NCBI GenBank assembly: GCA_965243245.1
Contig: OZ251536.1
Span: 1,798,001-1,862,000 of the forward strand
Length of the DNA: 64,000 nt
DNA from: JAYQKL01 sp965243245
Lineage (GTDB): Bacteria > Pseudomonadota > Alphaproteobacteria > RS24
Direction: 5' to 3'
Made by a program: the position numbers and the translations under genes. Each line of letters starts with the position of its first letter. Position 1 is the first letter of the stretch. Below, piece by piece: positions 1 to 9,490 of this stretch. The notes beneath the pieces were generated by a model. It did no database searches. It was not told where the DNA came from and worked only from the letters and a program-made list of their open reading frames with translations.

Positions 1-252
1 AGCATTAATGACATGGCGACTTTTACGCTTGCCGCAGATTTTGACCGTATGGATAGTTGGTTGCAAATGCAGGCGCGATTACAAAAAGCGAGTTTTATCA
101 AAAATATGCAATTACATGTCGTGACGTCACATGGCGCCATTATGTCTTTATCTTATACGGGTTCGGTTGAGCAGCTGGCGGCAAACCTTGCGCAAAATGA
201 TATGTATTTGCGAGAGGATGAGAGCGGGTGGCGATTAAAATTGCGCCGCTAG
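1..252 (+). CDS. C-terminal fragment of a DUF2066-like protein (partial, starts before the window)
   Basis: The reading frame is already open at base 1 (S-I-N-D before the first Met at 13), so the true start lies upstream and the ATG at 13 is probably internal. About 83 residues are visible. The pattern 'W..MQARLQK...IKNMQLHVVTSHGAIMSLSYTGS.EQLAANLAQNDMYL' followed by a final 'W.L' resembles the end of DUF2066 proteins, which in many Alphaproteobacteria sit just upstream of a PerM-type permease and the hda gene, as here. No function is assigned to that family. The identification rests on pattern and context only. It is separated by 32 nt from the next gene on the same strand and is likely in the same operon. 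Confidence 0.55.
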   Translation, partial: SINDMATFTLAADFDRMDSWLQMQARLQKASFIKNMQLHVVTSHGAIMSLSYTGSVEQLAANLAQNDMYLREDESGWRLKLRR

Positions 253-284
253 ACATTCATTTTTAAAAGGGTCATCATAGTCTT

Positions 285-1340
285 ATGTTTATGCGCACGA
301 TTAATATTTATCTTATTATAGGGGGAGGGCTTTATCTGATTTATAGCTTGTCGGATATTTTGCTTCCCTTTGTTGCGGGATTTGCGATTGCTTATTTATT
401 AGACCCTGTGGCGGACGGGCTCGAAAAAATGAGAGTTCCGCGTGTTGCGGCAACGGCTCTTATTACGGCGGGGTTCATGATGCTTGCCTTGGGGTGTGTT
501 TTTTTTGGGCTGCCGATTATTGTCGAGCAAATTTTAACTCTTTTAGAGGTTCTTCCCAAGCATATTGAAAATCTTCGCAACGGGTTAGACGCCATGGGAC
601 GCAATGAACAAATCAGTCAAATTATTGAACGCATTTCAGATGATGGTCTGAATACATTGGGGCTTATTGGGCAAGAATTATTTCTCAAATCGCTTTCTTT
701 CCTCAATGCGCTGGCTCTGCTGATTGTGACGCCTGTTGTTGCGGTTTATATTCTTAATGATTGGGACCGGATAGTGGCTCATATTGATGGTTATTTACCG
801 CCGCAAAAAGCGGGTCAAATCCGTATTATTGCCAAGCAAATTGATGATGTTTTGCGAGGGTTTGTTCATGGTCAGGGATTGGTTTGCCTGTTTTTGGGTA
901 GCTTTTATGCCACGGGGCTGTATTTTGTCGGGCTTGAGGGCGGCGTGTTGACAGGTATTATTGCGGGTCTTATTAGCTTTATTCCCTATATTGGTGCTTT
1001 GTTTGGGATGCTTATGGCTATTTTCTTAGGCATTTTTCAGTTCTGGCCCGAATGGCAGGGTTTTGTCATGATAGCGATTGTTTTTGGGATTGGTCAATTT
1101 ATTGAGGGTAATTTTCTGACCCCCCGTTTGATTGGCGAACGGGTGCGCTTGCATCCTGTATGGATAATGTTTGCTTTACTGGCTTTTGGGTCTTGGTTTG
1201 GTTTTCTTGGTTTGTTGTTAGCTGTTCCTATTGCCGCAACGCTTGGTGTTTTGGTGCGGTCGGGGATGACGCTCTATGGGGAAATCATTGAGCTTGAATT
1301 ATCCGATACCAAGCCATCGGATAAAGATACTCTGGCATAG
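285..1340 (+). CDS. AI-2E/PerM family permease
   Basis: A 351-residue polytopic inner-membrane protein. Hydrophobic segments lie at about residues 5-50 and 60-85. The middle is hydrophilic (about 85-135, rich in helix-forming residues), and then come further membrane spans up to residue 325. The C-terminal half carries typical family stretches: 'VTPVVAVYILNDWD', 'GFVHGQGLVCLFLG', 'GLISFIPYIGALFG' and 'FIEGNFLTPRLIGERV', the last being the best recognised PerM/YdiK signature. Members have been proposed to export small molecules or act as Na+/H+ antiporters; the substrate here cannot be told. The ATG at 285 follows AAAAGG (about 265-270). An in-frame ATG at 291 is an alternative. The gene is followed 10 nt later by hdaA. 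Confidence 0.85.
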   Translation: MFMRTINIYLIIGGGLYLIYSLSDILLPFVAGFAIAYLLDPVADGLEKMRVPRVAATALITAGFMMLALGCVFFGLPIIVEQILTLLEVLPKHIENLRNGLDAMGRNEQISQIIERISDDGLNTLGLIGQELFLKSLSFLNALALLIVTPVVAVYILNDWDRIVAHIDGYLPPQKAGQIRIIAKQIDDVLRGFVHGQGLVCLFLGSFYATGLYFVGLEGGVLTGIIAGLISFIPYIGALFGMLMAIFLGIFQFWPEWQGFVMIAIVFGIGQFIEGNFLTPRLIGERVRLHPVWIMFALLAFGSWFGFLGLLLAVPIAATLGVLVRSGMTLYGEIIELELSDTKPSDKDTLA

Positions 1341-1350
1341 GAAGGGATGG

Positions 1351-2046
1351 ATGAGCGCAACACAACTCATCTTAGAGTTACCACACTTGCCGGCATATAA
1401 GCGCGAAGACTTCTTTGTTGCAGATTGTAATGCCGAGGCGGTCTCGATGATTGATGCTGACCTATCTTGGGCGCAACCGGTTAAAGCACTTGTGGGGCCT
1501 AAAGCGAGCGGGAAGTCTCATTTGGCGGCCGTTTGGGGATTGCAAGTCAATGCCGATATTTTTTCTGTGTCAGCCTTAAATGAAGAGCACCTGCTTGATT
1601 TAATGGATGCCCCCGCTTTGGTTATTGATGATTTAGATGATATTCAAAAAGAGCATGAAGAAATTGTTTTTCATTTATTCAACAATGCCGTTCAAACTAG
1701 AAAAGCCCTTCTTTTATGTGCCTGCCAGCCTTTGTCAAAACTGAATATTGGGCTGCCTGATTTAGTGTCGCGGCTTTGTGCGGTTGAAACGGCGCGGCTG
1801 GAAGCCCCTTGTGAAAACCTTATGTCTGCGGTGATGGTGAAGCTATTTTATGATCGTCAAATTCGGGTTAATGAAAAAATAATATCCTATATCCTGCCGC
1901 GTATGGAGCGGTCATTTGCGGGCATAAACGAAATTGTGGACAGGGTTGACCGCGCCTCTTTGATTGGGAAAAAAGCTGTCACAATTCCGCTGATAAGTCA
2001 TGTTTTGGCAGAAATTGAAAACCGCACGCAAGAAACCAATAGCTGA
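1351..2046 (+). CDS. hdaA: DnaA regulatory inactivator homologue (Hda/HdaA)
   Basis: A 231-residue AAA+ protein related to DnaA domain III without the DNA-binding domain IV. Visible motifs are a Walker A variant 'GPKASGKSH', a Walker B 'ALVIDDLDD', and the 'FHLFNNAVQTRKALLLCACQPLSKLN' sensor region. The N-terminal 'QLILELPHLPAYKREDFFVADCN' is the usual Hda opening. Family role: with the DNA-loaded beta clamp it stimulates ATP hydrolysis by DnaA and so limits re-initiation. I chose ATG 1351 because GAAGG at 1341-1345 is well placed. A longer frame to 1276 overlaps the permease and adds residues not seen in the family. The Hda next to ppk1 is a common alphaproteobacterial order. Confidence 0.85.
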   Translation: MSATQLILELPHLPAYKREDFFVADCNAEAVSMIDADLSWAQPVKALVGPKASGKSHLAAVWGLQVNADIFSVSALNEEHLLDLMDAPALVIDDLDDIQKEHEEIVFHLFNNAVQTRKALLLCACQPLSKLNIGLPDLVSRLCAVETARLEAPCENLMSAVMVKLFYDRQIRVNEKIISYILPRMERSFAGINEIVDRVDRASLIGKKAVTIPLISHVLAEIENRTQETNS

Positions 2047-2061
2047 TGAAGGATGCAAAGT

Positions 2062-4266
2062 GTGAACGAGCCAGAAAATAATAACCCTGAAACGCTTCAA
2101 AAAAATGAGGTGAGCTTTCATAACCGTTCGGGCATAAATATTATCCGCAAAATGCCACCACCGGCAGAAGAGTTTAATGGTTTTGGCCGCGCACAACGGT
2201 TTATCAACCGCGAGCTTTCTTGGCTTGCCTTTAACTTGCGGGTTGTCGAAGAGGCGCAAAACAAAAGCTATCCGCTTTTAGAGCGGTTAAATTTTCTTTC
2301 TATTTCAGCAAAGAATCTCGATGAATTTTTTATGGTGAGAGTCGCCGGTTTGGCGGGGCAGAAACTAGCGGGCATTCAAAAAACAAGCCAAGAAGGGGCA
2401 ACAGCGCAAGAGCAACTAGAACAAATATTAAAAAATTGCCGCGCCCTTATTTCTATTCAAGAAAAGAACTGGTGCCAACTTCTCAAGGAGCTTAAAGCTG
2501 AGAAAATCAATGTGGTGAAGTCTAAAGACATTTGCGCCGCGCAAAAGCAATGGCTGTCAGATTACTTTTTTGAGCAAATTTTGCCTGTCCTGACGCCGCT
2601 TGCTATTGATCCTGCCCACCCTTTCCCGTTTATTCCGAATGAGGGTTTTGCCATTGTTTTGAGGCTCGCGCGCAGAGCCGATAACAGACCCTTAAATGCT
2701 CTGATGCCAGTTCCCCAGCAATTGTCGCGCTTTATTAAATTACCTCAAGATGAGAACCAACCAGAGCTAACAAGCTTTATCCAGCTTGAATATGTTATTT
2801 CGATGTTTATTGACAAAACATTCCCGGGCTATGAGGTCAAAGGGAGCGGTGTCTTTCGGGTTTTGCGCGATAGTGATCTTGAAGTGGCTGAGGAAGCTGA
2901 AGACCTTGTCAATCTTTTTGAAACAGCCCTCAAGCGTCGGCGTCGCGGTATGGTTATACGGCTTGAAATTGACGCCCATATGCCCCACGATTTACAACAG
3001 CTTGTTATTAATGAGCTTGAGGTGAATTTTGAATATGTTGTCATTGTTGATAACATTGTTGGTCTTGCCCAAACTGATTTAATTTATCACAATATGGGGC
3101 CGCGGCTAAAGTTTGAGCCATATCTTGCGCGGTTTCCTGAGCGGATACGTGAACATGCGGGGGATTGTTTTTCTGCGATTAAAGCCAAAGACATTATTGT
3201 TCATCACCCTTATGAAAGTTTTGATGTTTTTTTGCAGTTTCTGCACCAAGCGGCAACAGACCCGAATGTTGTTGCGATAAAGCAGACACTCTATCGCACT
3301 TCCAAAGACAGCCCGATTGTTAAGACCTTGATTGAGGCGGCAGAAAGCGGTAAATCCGTCACGGCTTTGGTTGAGTTAAAAGCGCGCTTTGATGAGGCAG
3401 CAAATATCCGCTTGGCGCGCGATTTAGAACGCGCTGGTGTGCAGGTGGTGTACGGATTTCTTGACTTGAAAACCCATGCTAAGGTTTCTCTTGTGGTGCG
3501 CCGTGAGGGAACAAATATGAAAACCTATGTGCATTTGGGAACGGGTAATTATCATCCCCTAAAAGCAAAAATTTATACGGATTTATCCCTGTTCACCTGT
3601 AACCCTGAGATTGCCCATGATACGGGGCAAATCTTTAACTTTTTTACAGGTTATGCTGTGCCGCAAACGCTGCAAAAGATTGCCATTTCCCCGATTAATC
3701 TGCGTGAGACATTAGGGCTTCATATTGATGCAGAGATAGCTTTGGCTAAAGCTGGACAACCTGCGCACATTTGGGCAAAAATGAATTCTTTGGTTGATGC
3801 GCATATTATTGATAAACTTTACGCGGCATCTTGTGCGGGGGTGCAGATAACACTCGTGGTACGCGGCATTTGTTGTTTGCGGGCGGGGGTTGCGGGCTTA
3901 TCTGAAAATATCAGGGTCAAGAGCATTATTGGGCGGTTTTTAGAACATGCCCGTATTGTTTGTTTTGGTAATGGGGCTTCCTTACCATCGGGGCGCGCTA
4001 AAGTATATATATCCTCGGCGGATTGGATGCCGCGTAATCTTAACAGGCGTGTCGAGGTGTTTGTGCCGATTGAAAACGATACGGTAAAAGAACAGGTTGT
4101 TGGGCAAATCATGAGTCTCAATGTGCAGGATAATATGCAGAGCTGGGAAATGGACGCCAATAATTTTTATCAACGTATGACCCCCGAAACAAAGAAAATA
4201 AGTGCTCATAATTATTTTATGACCAATCCCAATCTTTCAGGCAGAGGTAAATCAGCAAGATGTTAA
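2062..4266 (+). CDS. ppk1: Polyphosphate kinase (PPK1)
   Basis: Makes inorganic polyphosphate from ATP. The sequence runs from the N domain ('RFINRELSWLAFNLRVVEEA'), through the head domain with 'KNLDEFFMVRVAGL', to two phospholipase-D-like catalytic domains. The autophosphorylated His is in 'LKTHAKVSLVVRREG' (His about 475 counting from 2053) and the second essential His in 'RFLEHARI' (about 632). 'HPYESFDVFLQFL' and 'IKQTLYRTSKDSPIV' are hallmark stretches. About 734 residues, normal for the family. A GTG at 2062 sits 9 nt after GAAGG (2048-2052). The upstream ATG at 2053 abuts that same site and is less likely. The gene starts 15 nt after hdaA and is 3 nt before ppx, so the two are surely co-transcribed. 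Confidence 0.95.
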   Translation: MNEPENNNPETLQKNEVSFHNRSGINIIRKMPPPAEEFNGFGRAQRFINRELSWLAFNLRVVEEAQNKSYPLLERLNFLSISAKNLDEFFMVRVAGLAGQKLAGIQKTSQEGATAQEQLEQILKNCRALISIQEKNWCQLLKELKAEKINVVKSKDICAAQKQWLSDYFFEQILPVLTPLAIDPAHPFPFIPNEGFAIVLRLARRADNRPLNALMPVPQQLSRFIKLPQDENQPELTSFIQLEYVISMFIDKTFPGYEVKGSGVFRVLRDSDLEVAEEAEDLVNLFETALKRRRRGMVIRLEIDAHMPHDLQQLVINELEVNFEYVVIVDNIVGLAQTDLIYHNMGPRLKFEPYLARFPERIREHAGDCFSAIKAKDIIVHHPYESFDVFLQFLHQAATDPNVVAIKQTLYRTSKDSPIVKTLIEAAESGKSVTALVELKARFDEAANIRLARDLERAGVQVVYGFLDLKTHAKVSLVVRREGTNMKTYVHLGTGNYHPLKAKIYTDLSLFTCNPEIAHDTGQIFNFFTGYAVPQTLQKIAISPINLRETLGLHIDAEIALAKAGQPAHIWAKMNSLVDAHIIDKLYAASCAGVQITLVVRGICCLRAGVAGLSENIRVKSIIGRFLEHARIVCFGNGASLPSGRAKVYISSADWMPRNLNRRVEVFVPIENDTVKEQVVGQIMSLNVQDNMQSWEMDANNFYQRMTPETKKISAHNYFMTNPNLSGRGKSARC

Positions 4267-4269
4267 GCC

Positions 4270-5841
4270 GTGATTAAAACAGCTCCAAAACAATCGCTTT
4301 TGCCATTACCTGATATTGGCGTTGCGCGTCCGTTCAGGACAGCCGATAAACCTTTTGCGGTCATTGATATTGGCTCAAACTCGGTTCGGTTTGTAGCCTA
4401 TGGTGGGTCAGCGCGTAGTCCATTGCCGATTTTTAACGAAAAGAAATTTTGCCGCCTTGGCGAAAGTGTCATCAAAACGGGCGGTATTTCTGGTCCCTAT
4501 TGGGATGATGCGATGGCTACGTTTCGCCGTTTCAAGGGCGTGTCAGAGCGTCTTGGGGTTACGCAGATAATTGTTGTCGCCACGGCGGCGGTGCGCCAAG
4601 CTATGAATAAAAATGAATTTATCAAAGCGGCGGAAAAAATTTTAAAAACACAAGCCGCCGTCATATCAGGTGAAGAAGAAGCAAGGTTCGCAGCCCTTGG
4701 TGTCATGATGGCTTTTCACAAGGTTGATGGTCTTGTTGCTGATCTTGGGGGAGGCAGTCTGGAATTGGCACGTGTGGTTAAGGGCGACATAAAAGAGGTT
4801 GCAACTTTGCCGATAGGCGTCTTGGCATTGGCGACAAGGTTTAAATTCAGCAAGCAACAGATCATGGCTCATGTGGATGAAGCTCTGGACTTGGTCGACT
4901 GGCTTAAAAAAACTAAGGGGAAGCCGATTTATATTGTCGGGGGGACATGGCGTTCTCTGGCAGAGGTGGAGATGCATCGCAGGAACTCTGAGTTACGTGT
5001 CCTTCATCATTATAAAATGCCGGCTAAAGCGATCGCGCCTTTTTTGAATGAATTTGCCGCCAAGACCAGAGCCGACTTACGCAAGTTTAAGCAAGTGAAT
5101 GTGAATAGGCGTTTTTATTTAGCAAATGCGGCAATCATTTTAAGAAATCTTTTGCTTCGTAGCGGATGTAATATTGCTTTGGTTTCAGCGGCGGGTTTGC
5201 GTGAAGGTATTATTTACCATGCGCTTGATGAAGCAATGAAAAAGCAAGACCAGCTTTTAGCTGCTTGCACAGAAATGGCACAGCGGCTATGCAAGGACGC
5301 TGAATATGGGGAAGAGTTGATAGCTTGGACAGAAAATTTATTTCAAGGAACGCAGATGTCGCCGCGTAAAGCCGAAAGCTTTGAACGCTTGCGTCAAGCT
5401 GTTTGCCTTTTGGGTGATGTCGCTTGGAGTCAGCATCTTGATTTTCGGGGGCTCATTGCGGCCGAAACCGTGTTACATGCGCCCTTTACAGGTATATCCC
5501 ATGCGGGTCGTTGCTTTTTAGCCAATGCCTTTTTGTTTAAGCATAATAGCTCGTCCTCTTATGCGCCGATGCATGCGCCGCGAGGGTTTATTCCAATGCG
5601 TGACAAGGCCCGCAAATTATCAAGTGCTCTGGGCTTGAGCCTCCAGCTTGGCGATAGTCTTTCGGGGTCAATTTCTGGCATGTTGGTGAAAACACAGCTT
5701 TACCAAAAAAATGGGACTCTCATTTTGGAAGTGCCTCAAAAATATGAGAACCTTATCTCTGAACGGATTGACAAAAAATTGTCTAAAGTGGCAAATATGC
5801 TTAATTTGAATTCAAAGATTACAATCAAGAAAAAAGCCTAG
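4270..5841 (+). CDS. ppx: Ppx/GppA family exopolyphosphatase
   Basis: A 523-residue phosphatase of the ASKHA (actin-like) superfamily that hydrolyses terminal phosphates of polyphosphate and possibly pppGpp. The phosphate-binding loop 1 is 'FAVIDIGSNSVRFVAY' near residue 30. The second motif is 'SGEEEARFAALGV' and the third 'GLVADLGGGSLELARV'. The C-terminal ~190 residues form the HD-like extension seen in longer members ('DVAWSQHLDFRGLIAAETVLHA'). GTG start at 4270, 3 nt after the ppk1 stop; no usable ATG exists nearby, so translational coupling to ppk1 is likely. Pairing of synthetic and degradative enzymes in one operon is classic. It converges on rnd with 5 nt between the stops. Confidence 0.92.
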   Translation: MIKTAPKQSLLPLPDIGVARPFRTADKPFAVIDIGSNSVRFVAYGGSARSPLPIFNEKKFCRLGESVIKTGGISGPYWDDAMATFRRFKGVSERLGVTQIIVVATAAVRQAMNKNEFIKAAEKILKTQAAVISGEEEARFAALGVMMAFHKVDGLVADLGGGSLELARVVKGDIKEVATLPIGVLALATRFKFSKQQIMAHVDEALDLVDWLKKTKGKPIYIVGGTWRSLAEVEMHRRNSELRVLHHYKMPAKAIAPFLNEFAAKTRADLRKFKQVNVNRRFYLANAAIILRNLLLRSGCNIALVSAAGLREGIIYHALDEAMKKQDQLLAACTEMAQRLCKDAEYGEELIAWTENLFQGTQMSPRKAESFERLRQAVCLLGDVAWSQHLDFRGLIAAETVLHAPFTGISHAGRCFLANAFLFKHNSSSSYAPMHAPRGFIPMRDKARKLSSALGLSLQLGDSLSGSISGMLVKTQLYQKNGTLILEVPQKYENLISERIDKKLSKVANMLNLNSKITIKKKA

Positions 5842-5846
5842 CAAGC

Positions 5847-6998
5847 TCACTTACATTCAATGATGATGATTGCATCATTTTGGCAGGTCATTCCGATCTC
5901 GCCGTTTTTCAGCCTTAGCGCGTCTTTGCCAAAGATTTCCTTGCGCCATCCCGTCAGTGCCCGCACTTTGGGTTTTTCGTCACTGGCAATGCGTTCAAGC
6001 TCGGCAACATTGGCGATTAATTTGGGTGCCACATCATGCAACTCGCATTTGTGTTTGAGTAAAACTTTTAGCAATTCGACTAAAGGCGCAATCCCCGGAC
6101 GGTTGTCAATCGAGTCGGGAAGGCTTGGTAAATCCTTTTTTCTGGTGCGTTTACCACGTTTAATCGCATCAAGAAGCCCGCCAATTTGCGATGACTTGGA
6201 AAGGCCTTTAGGGAAACTGCGTAATTTTTCTAAATCAGCAAGATTTTGTGGGGCTTGTAGTGCGATTTCACGCAAGGTCTCATCTTTTAAAACTCTTTGG
6301 CGCGGGACATTCTGCCTTTGTGCTTTTTCTTCGCGCCAAGCTGCCGCTTGTATCAAAATACCAAGAACATGCGGGCGTTTATCATTCATCCGTAAACGTC
6401 GCCACGCATTTTCTGGTAATTGCGTGTAGAGTTCTTTACTGGTCAGCTTTTTCATTTCCTCTTTGACCCAGCTTAAGCGGTCGGATTGCTCTAGCTGACT
6501 TTCAAGCTCTTCAAATATGTCTCGTAAATGAGTCACATCAGCAATCGCATAAATTAGCTGTTGCTCACTGAGCGGGCGTTGTGACCAGTCGGTAAAGCGT
6601 GAGCCTTTGTTGATTTTTGTATTGGTGATTTTTTTGGCTAAAGTTTCATATCCGGCTGAATCACCAAACCCACAAACCATAGCCATGACTTGTGTATCGA
6701 CAAGCGGGGTCGGGATAATATTCGCTTGCGTGAAGAAAATTTCTACATCTTGGCGACACCCATGCATGACTTTAATGACTTTTGTGTTTTTGAGAAGTTT
6801 ATAAAAAGGCGTTAAATCAAGCCCTTCAGCCAGCGGATCAATGATGGTTTCATAGCCCTCGCACGCAACCTGTATCAAGCATAATTTGAGCCAAAAAGTA
6901 CGTTCGCGTAAAAACTCAGTATCGACTGTGATATAGCGTCGTTTGGAAAGTTTTTGACAGGCTTTCGTCAGGGAGGCATTATCTGTTATTACTTGCAT
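5847..6998 (-). CDS. rnd: Ribonuclease D
   Basis: A 383-residue 3'-5' exoribonuclease of the DEDD family, involved in tRNA 3'-end maturation. Exo motif I is 'TVDTEFLRERTF' (Asp26/Glu28), motif II is 'KVMHGCRQDVEIF', and motif III is 'YAIADVTHLRDIF' (a DEDDy type). A helicase/RNase D C-terminal (HRDC) region follows, with 'RPHVLGILIQAAAWREEKAQRQNVPR..VLKDETLREIA' and a second degenerate HRDC-like part up to the end. Length agrees with the family. The ATG lies at 6996-6998. The gene diverges from aspS across about 190 bp. Confidence 0.93.
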   Translation of the reverse strand: MQVITDNASLTKACQKLSKRRYITVDTEFLRERTFWLKLCLIQVACEGYETIIDPLAEGLDLTPFYKLLKNTKVIKVMHGCRQDVEIFFTQANIIPTPLVDTQVMAMVCGFGDSAGYETLAKKITNTKINKGSRFTDWSQRPLSEQQLIYAIADVTHLRDIFEELESQLEQSDRLSWVKEEMKKLTSKELYTQLPENAWRRLRMNDKRPHVLGILIQAAAWREEKAQRQNVPRQRVLKDETLREIALQAPQNLADLEKLRSFPKGLSKSSQIGGLLDAIKRGKRTRKKDLPSLPDSIDNRPGIAPLVELLKVLLKHKCELHDVAPKLIANVAELERIASDEKPKVRALTGWRKEIFGKDALRLKNGEIGMTCQNDAIIIIECK

Positions 6999-7073
6999 GG
7001 CTGTCTTAATTTGTTATTCTTTGCATGGGGAGTCTTATAGACTAGTTAGCGGGTGTATTAAAGCAAGAAGGTG

Positions 7074-7104
7074 ATTGATTAAGGTTATTGATTAAGGTTA
7101 TTGA
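7074..7104. repeat. 13-nt tandem duplication upstream of aspS
   Basis: The unit attgattaaggtt occurs at 7074-7086 and 7087-7099, followed by a partial third copy. It lies in the rnd/aspS intergenic region and may carry or follow the aspS promoter. A TTGACA at 7108-7113 follows it, but I could not see a matching -10. Confidence 0.8.
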
Positions 7105-7188
7105 CTATTGACAAAACGCCTTGAAAAGTGTGTTTTGCGCACAGAAATATTATTAAGACCCCATAGGGTCACTGCCCTTGAGAGTCCG

Positions 7189-9000
7189 ATGTCCAAAACC
7201 ACCCCAAAAAACCTGCAAGCCGCTTACCGAACGCATAAATGCGCCGAGCTACGGGCGGCTAATATTGACCAAACCGTGACCTTATCTGGCTGGGTTCACC
7301 GTAAGCGTGACCATGGGGGATTATTGTTTATTGATTTGCGCGACCATTTTGGGTTGACGCAATTGGTCATTGAGCCAGAAAGTCCCTATTTTGCGCAAGC
7401 CGAGGCGGTGCGCGCTGAGAGCGTTATTCGTGCCGAAGGCAAAGTGATTGCGCGTTCTAAAGAGGCTAAAAACCCGAACCTGCCCACGGGCGACATTGAA
7501 ATACGCTTGAGCAAGTTCGAAGTTCTATCAATGGCGGATGATTTACCTTTGCCTATTTTTGGTGAACCAGATTATCCCGAAGATATTCGTTTGCGCTATC
7601 GTTTTTTGGACCTGCGCCGCGAAACCTTGCATAATAATATTGTTTTGCGCTCGAATATTATTGCTTCCTTGCGCCGTCATATGAGTGCGCAGGGTTTTAT
7701 GGAATATCAGACCCCCATTTTAACGGCCTCAAGCCCTGAGGGGGCGCGAGATTTTCTGGTGCCATCGCGGATGCATCCGGGTCAATTTTATGCTCTGCCT
7801 CAGGCACCCCAACAATTCAAGCAATTACTTATGGTGGCGGGGTTTGACCGCTACTTTCAAATTGCGCCATGTTTTCGTGACGAAGATGCGCGCGCCGACC
7901 GCTCGCCGGGTGAGTTCTATCAGCTTGATATTGAAATGAGCTTTGTTACTCAAGAAGATGTTTTCCAAACCGTTGAGCCCGTTTTGCGCGATGTCTTTGT
8001 TGAGTTTGGCAACGCCAAGCGCGTTACAGATGTCTTCCCGCGTATCCCATATCGAACTGCGATGCGCAAATATGGCACAGATAAACCAGATTTACGGATT
8101 CCAATTGAGATGCAAGATGTGACAGCGCATTTTCAAGGGTCAGGTTTCAAAATCTTTGCCAATATGATCGATAAAGATGAACAAGTGCAGGTTTGGGCAA
8201 TTCCTGCTAAAACAGGGGGAAGCCGCGCCTTTTGTGACCGGATGAATTCATGGGCGCAAGGCGAAGGCCAGCCGGGGCTTGGGTATATTTTCTTCCGCGA
8301 GGGCGAGGGGGCAGGGCCTGTGGCAAAAAATATCGGCACTGCCCGCACCGAAGCTATCGCCGCGCAACTTGAGCTAAAGGATGGTGATGCGGTGTTTTTT
8401 TGTGCGGGGCGTCCACGCGATTTTGTCGATTTCGCCGCGGCGGCGCGTATCCGGGTTGGGCGCGCGTTAAACTTGATTGATGAAGACCAGTTTGCCTTTT
8501 GCTGGATTGTTGATTTCCCGCTTTATGAATATAATAAGACGGAAAAGAAAATTGAGTTTTCACATAATCCGTTTTCTATGCCCCAAGGCGGTCTGGACGC
8601 GCTGGAAAATTTGCCCCCGCTTGAGATTCTTGGTTATCAGTATGATGTGGTCTGTAATGGTATTGAGCTTTCTTCGGGAGCTATCAGAAACCATAAGCCT
8701 GAGATTATGTTTAAAGCATTTGAGATTGCGGGTTATGGCGCGGATGTGGTTGAGAAAGAGTTTGGTGGTATGTTAAATGCTTTTCGTTTTGGTGCGCCGC
8801 CGCATGGCGGGATTGCGCCGGGTGTGGACCGTATTGTTATGTTGCTGGCGGGACAGGAGAACTTACGCGAGGTTGTTGCTTTTCCTATGAATCAGCAGGC
8901 TGAGGATCTTTTAATGCAGGCGCCCGCCCCGGCAACCAATGCGCAATTATATGAATTGGGAATACGTATTGTTGAAGAAGCAAAGAAAACGACCCAATAG
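7189..9000 (+). CDS. aspS: Aspartyl-tRNA synthetase, probably the non-discriminating type
   Basis: A 603-residue class IIb synthetase. The N-terminal OB anticodon-binding domain has 'TLSGWVHRKRDHGGLLFIDLRD'. Motif 2 is 'FRDEDARADRSPGEFYQLD'. The bacterial GAD insertion lies roughly at residues 300-420, and motif 3 is 'HGGIAPGVDRIVMLLAG'. The His in 'RDHGG' (residue 42) is at the position where Pseudomonas-type AspRS, which also charges tRNA-Asn, carries His rather than the Leu of E. coli. This suggests a GatCAB-dependent Asn-tRNA route (inference). ATG 7189 gives the usual family length and follows GAGAG. The frame extends up to a TTG at 7108, but the extra 27 residues look unlike any AspRS. 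Confidence 0.95.
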   Translation: MSKTTPKNLQAAYRTHKCAELRAANIDQTVTLSGWVHRKRDHGGLLFIDLRDHFGLTQLVIEPESPYFAQAEAVRAESVIRAEGKVIARSKEAKNPNLPTGDIEIRLSKFEVLSMADDLPLPIFGEPDYPEDIRLRYRFLDLRRETLHNNIVLRSNIIASLRRHMSAQGFMEYQTPILTASSPEGARDFLVPSRMHPGQFYALPQAPQQFKQLLMVAGFDRYFQIAPCFRDEDARADRSPGEFYQLDIEMSFVTQEDVFQTVEPVLRDVFVEFGNAKRVTDVFPRIPYRTAMRKYGTDKPDLRIPIEMQDVTAHFQGSGFKIFANMIDKDEQVQVWAIPAKTGGSRAFCDRMNSWAQGEGQPGLGYIFFREGEGAGPVAKNIGTARTEAIAAQLELKDGDAVFFCAGRPRDFVDFAAAARIRVGRALNLIDEDQFAFCWIVDFPLYEYNKTEKKIEFSHNPFSMPQGGLDALENLPPLEILGYQYDVVCNGIELSSGAIRNHKPEIMFKAFEIAGYGADVVEKEFGGMLNAFRFGAPPHGGIAPGVDRIVMLLAGQENLREVVAFPMNQQAEDLLMQAPAPATNAQLYELGIRIVEEAKKTTQ

Positions 9001-9065
9001 GGGCGATGCGTGTGGACGCAGCGTTGAATGGGTGCGATAATGGATTTTAAATTACGCATTTGAGC

Positions 9066-9479
9066 ATGTCGGAAAATATGATGCAGTTTTTAAAGATGAT
9101 TTTTACATGGTGGCACACGCAAACTTTTGGCACGGCGTTGTTTACGTGGCGCCGCGGCATTTGTGTTGGTGAAGATGTGCAGGGCAATAAATATTACATT
9201 GATAAAAAAGGTCAATCTATTAACGGTAAGACGCGCCGCTGGGTGATTTTTAATGGTGATGTTGAAGCCTCACGCGTGCCGCCTCAATGGCATGGCTGGT
9301 TGCATTATACGGTTGATGAGACACCTTTAGAAACACCGCATATTGAGCGTGACTGGTTTCAAAAACATGAAATTAATCAAACAGGTCTGGAGAGTGCGCA
9401 TAAGCCGCATGGTTCATTACTTGACGCCAATGACAAACAAGCTGACAGTTCTGGTTATGAAGCTTGGGTGCCAAAATAG
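9066..9479 (+). CDS. NADH:ubiquinone oxidoreductase subunit NDUFA12 family protein
   Basis: A 137-residue homologue of the supernumerary complex I subunit NDUFA12 (B17.2). It has the family's 'FTWWHTQTFGTALFTWRRG', the 'G.DVQGNKYYIDKKG' element, the 'RRWVIFNGDVEASRVPPQWHGWLHYTVDETP' core, and a Pro/His-rich tail. The protein sits peripherally on the matrix/cytoplasmic arm of complex I and is found in Alphaproteobacteria and mitochondria, which supports the taxonomic call. ATG 9066 gives a typical N-terminus; TTG 9060 would add two residues. It is followed by mlaD 11 nt later. Confidence 0.9.
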   Translation: MSENMMQFLKMIFTWWHTQTFGTALFTWRRGICVGEDVQGNKYYIDKKGQSINGKTRRWVIFNGDVEASRVPPQWHGWLHYTVDETPLETPHIERDWFQKHEINQTGLESAHKPHGSLLDANDKQADSSGYEAWVPK

Positions 9480-9490
9480 GGGAGGCGAAA

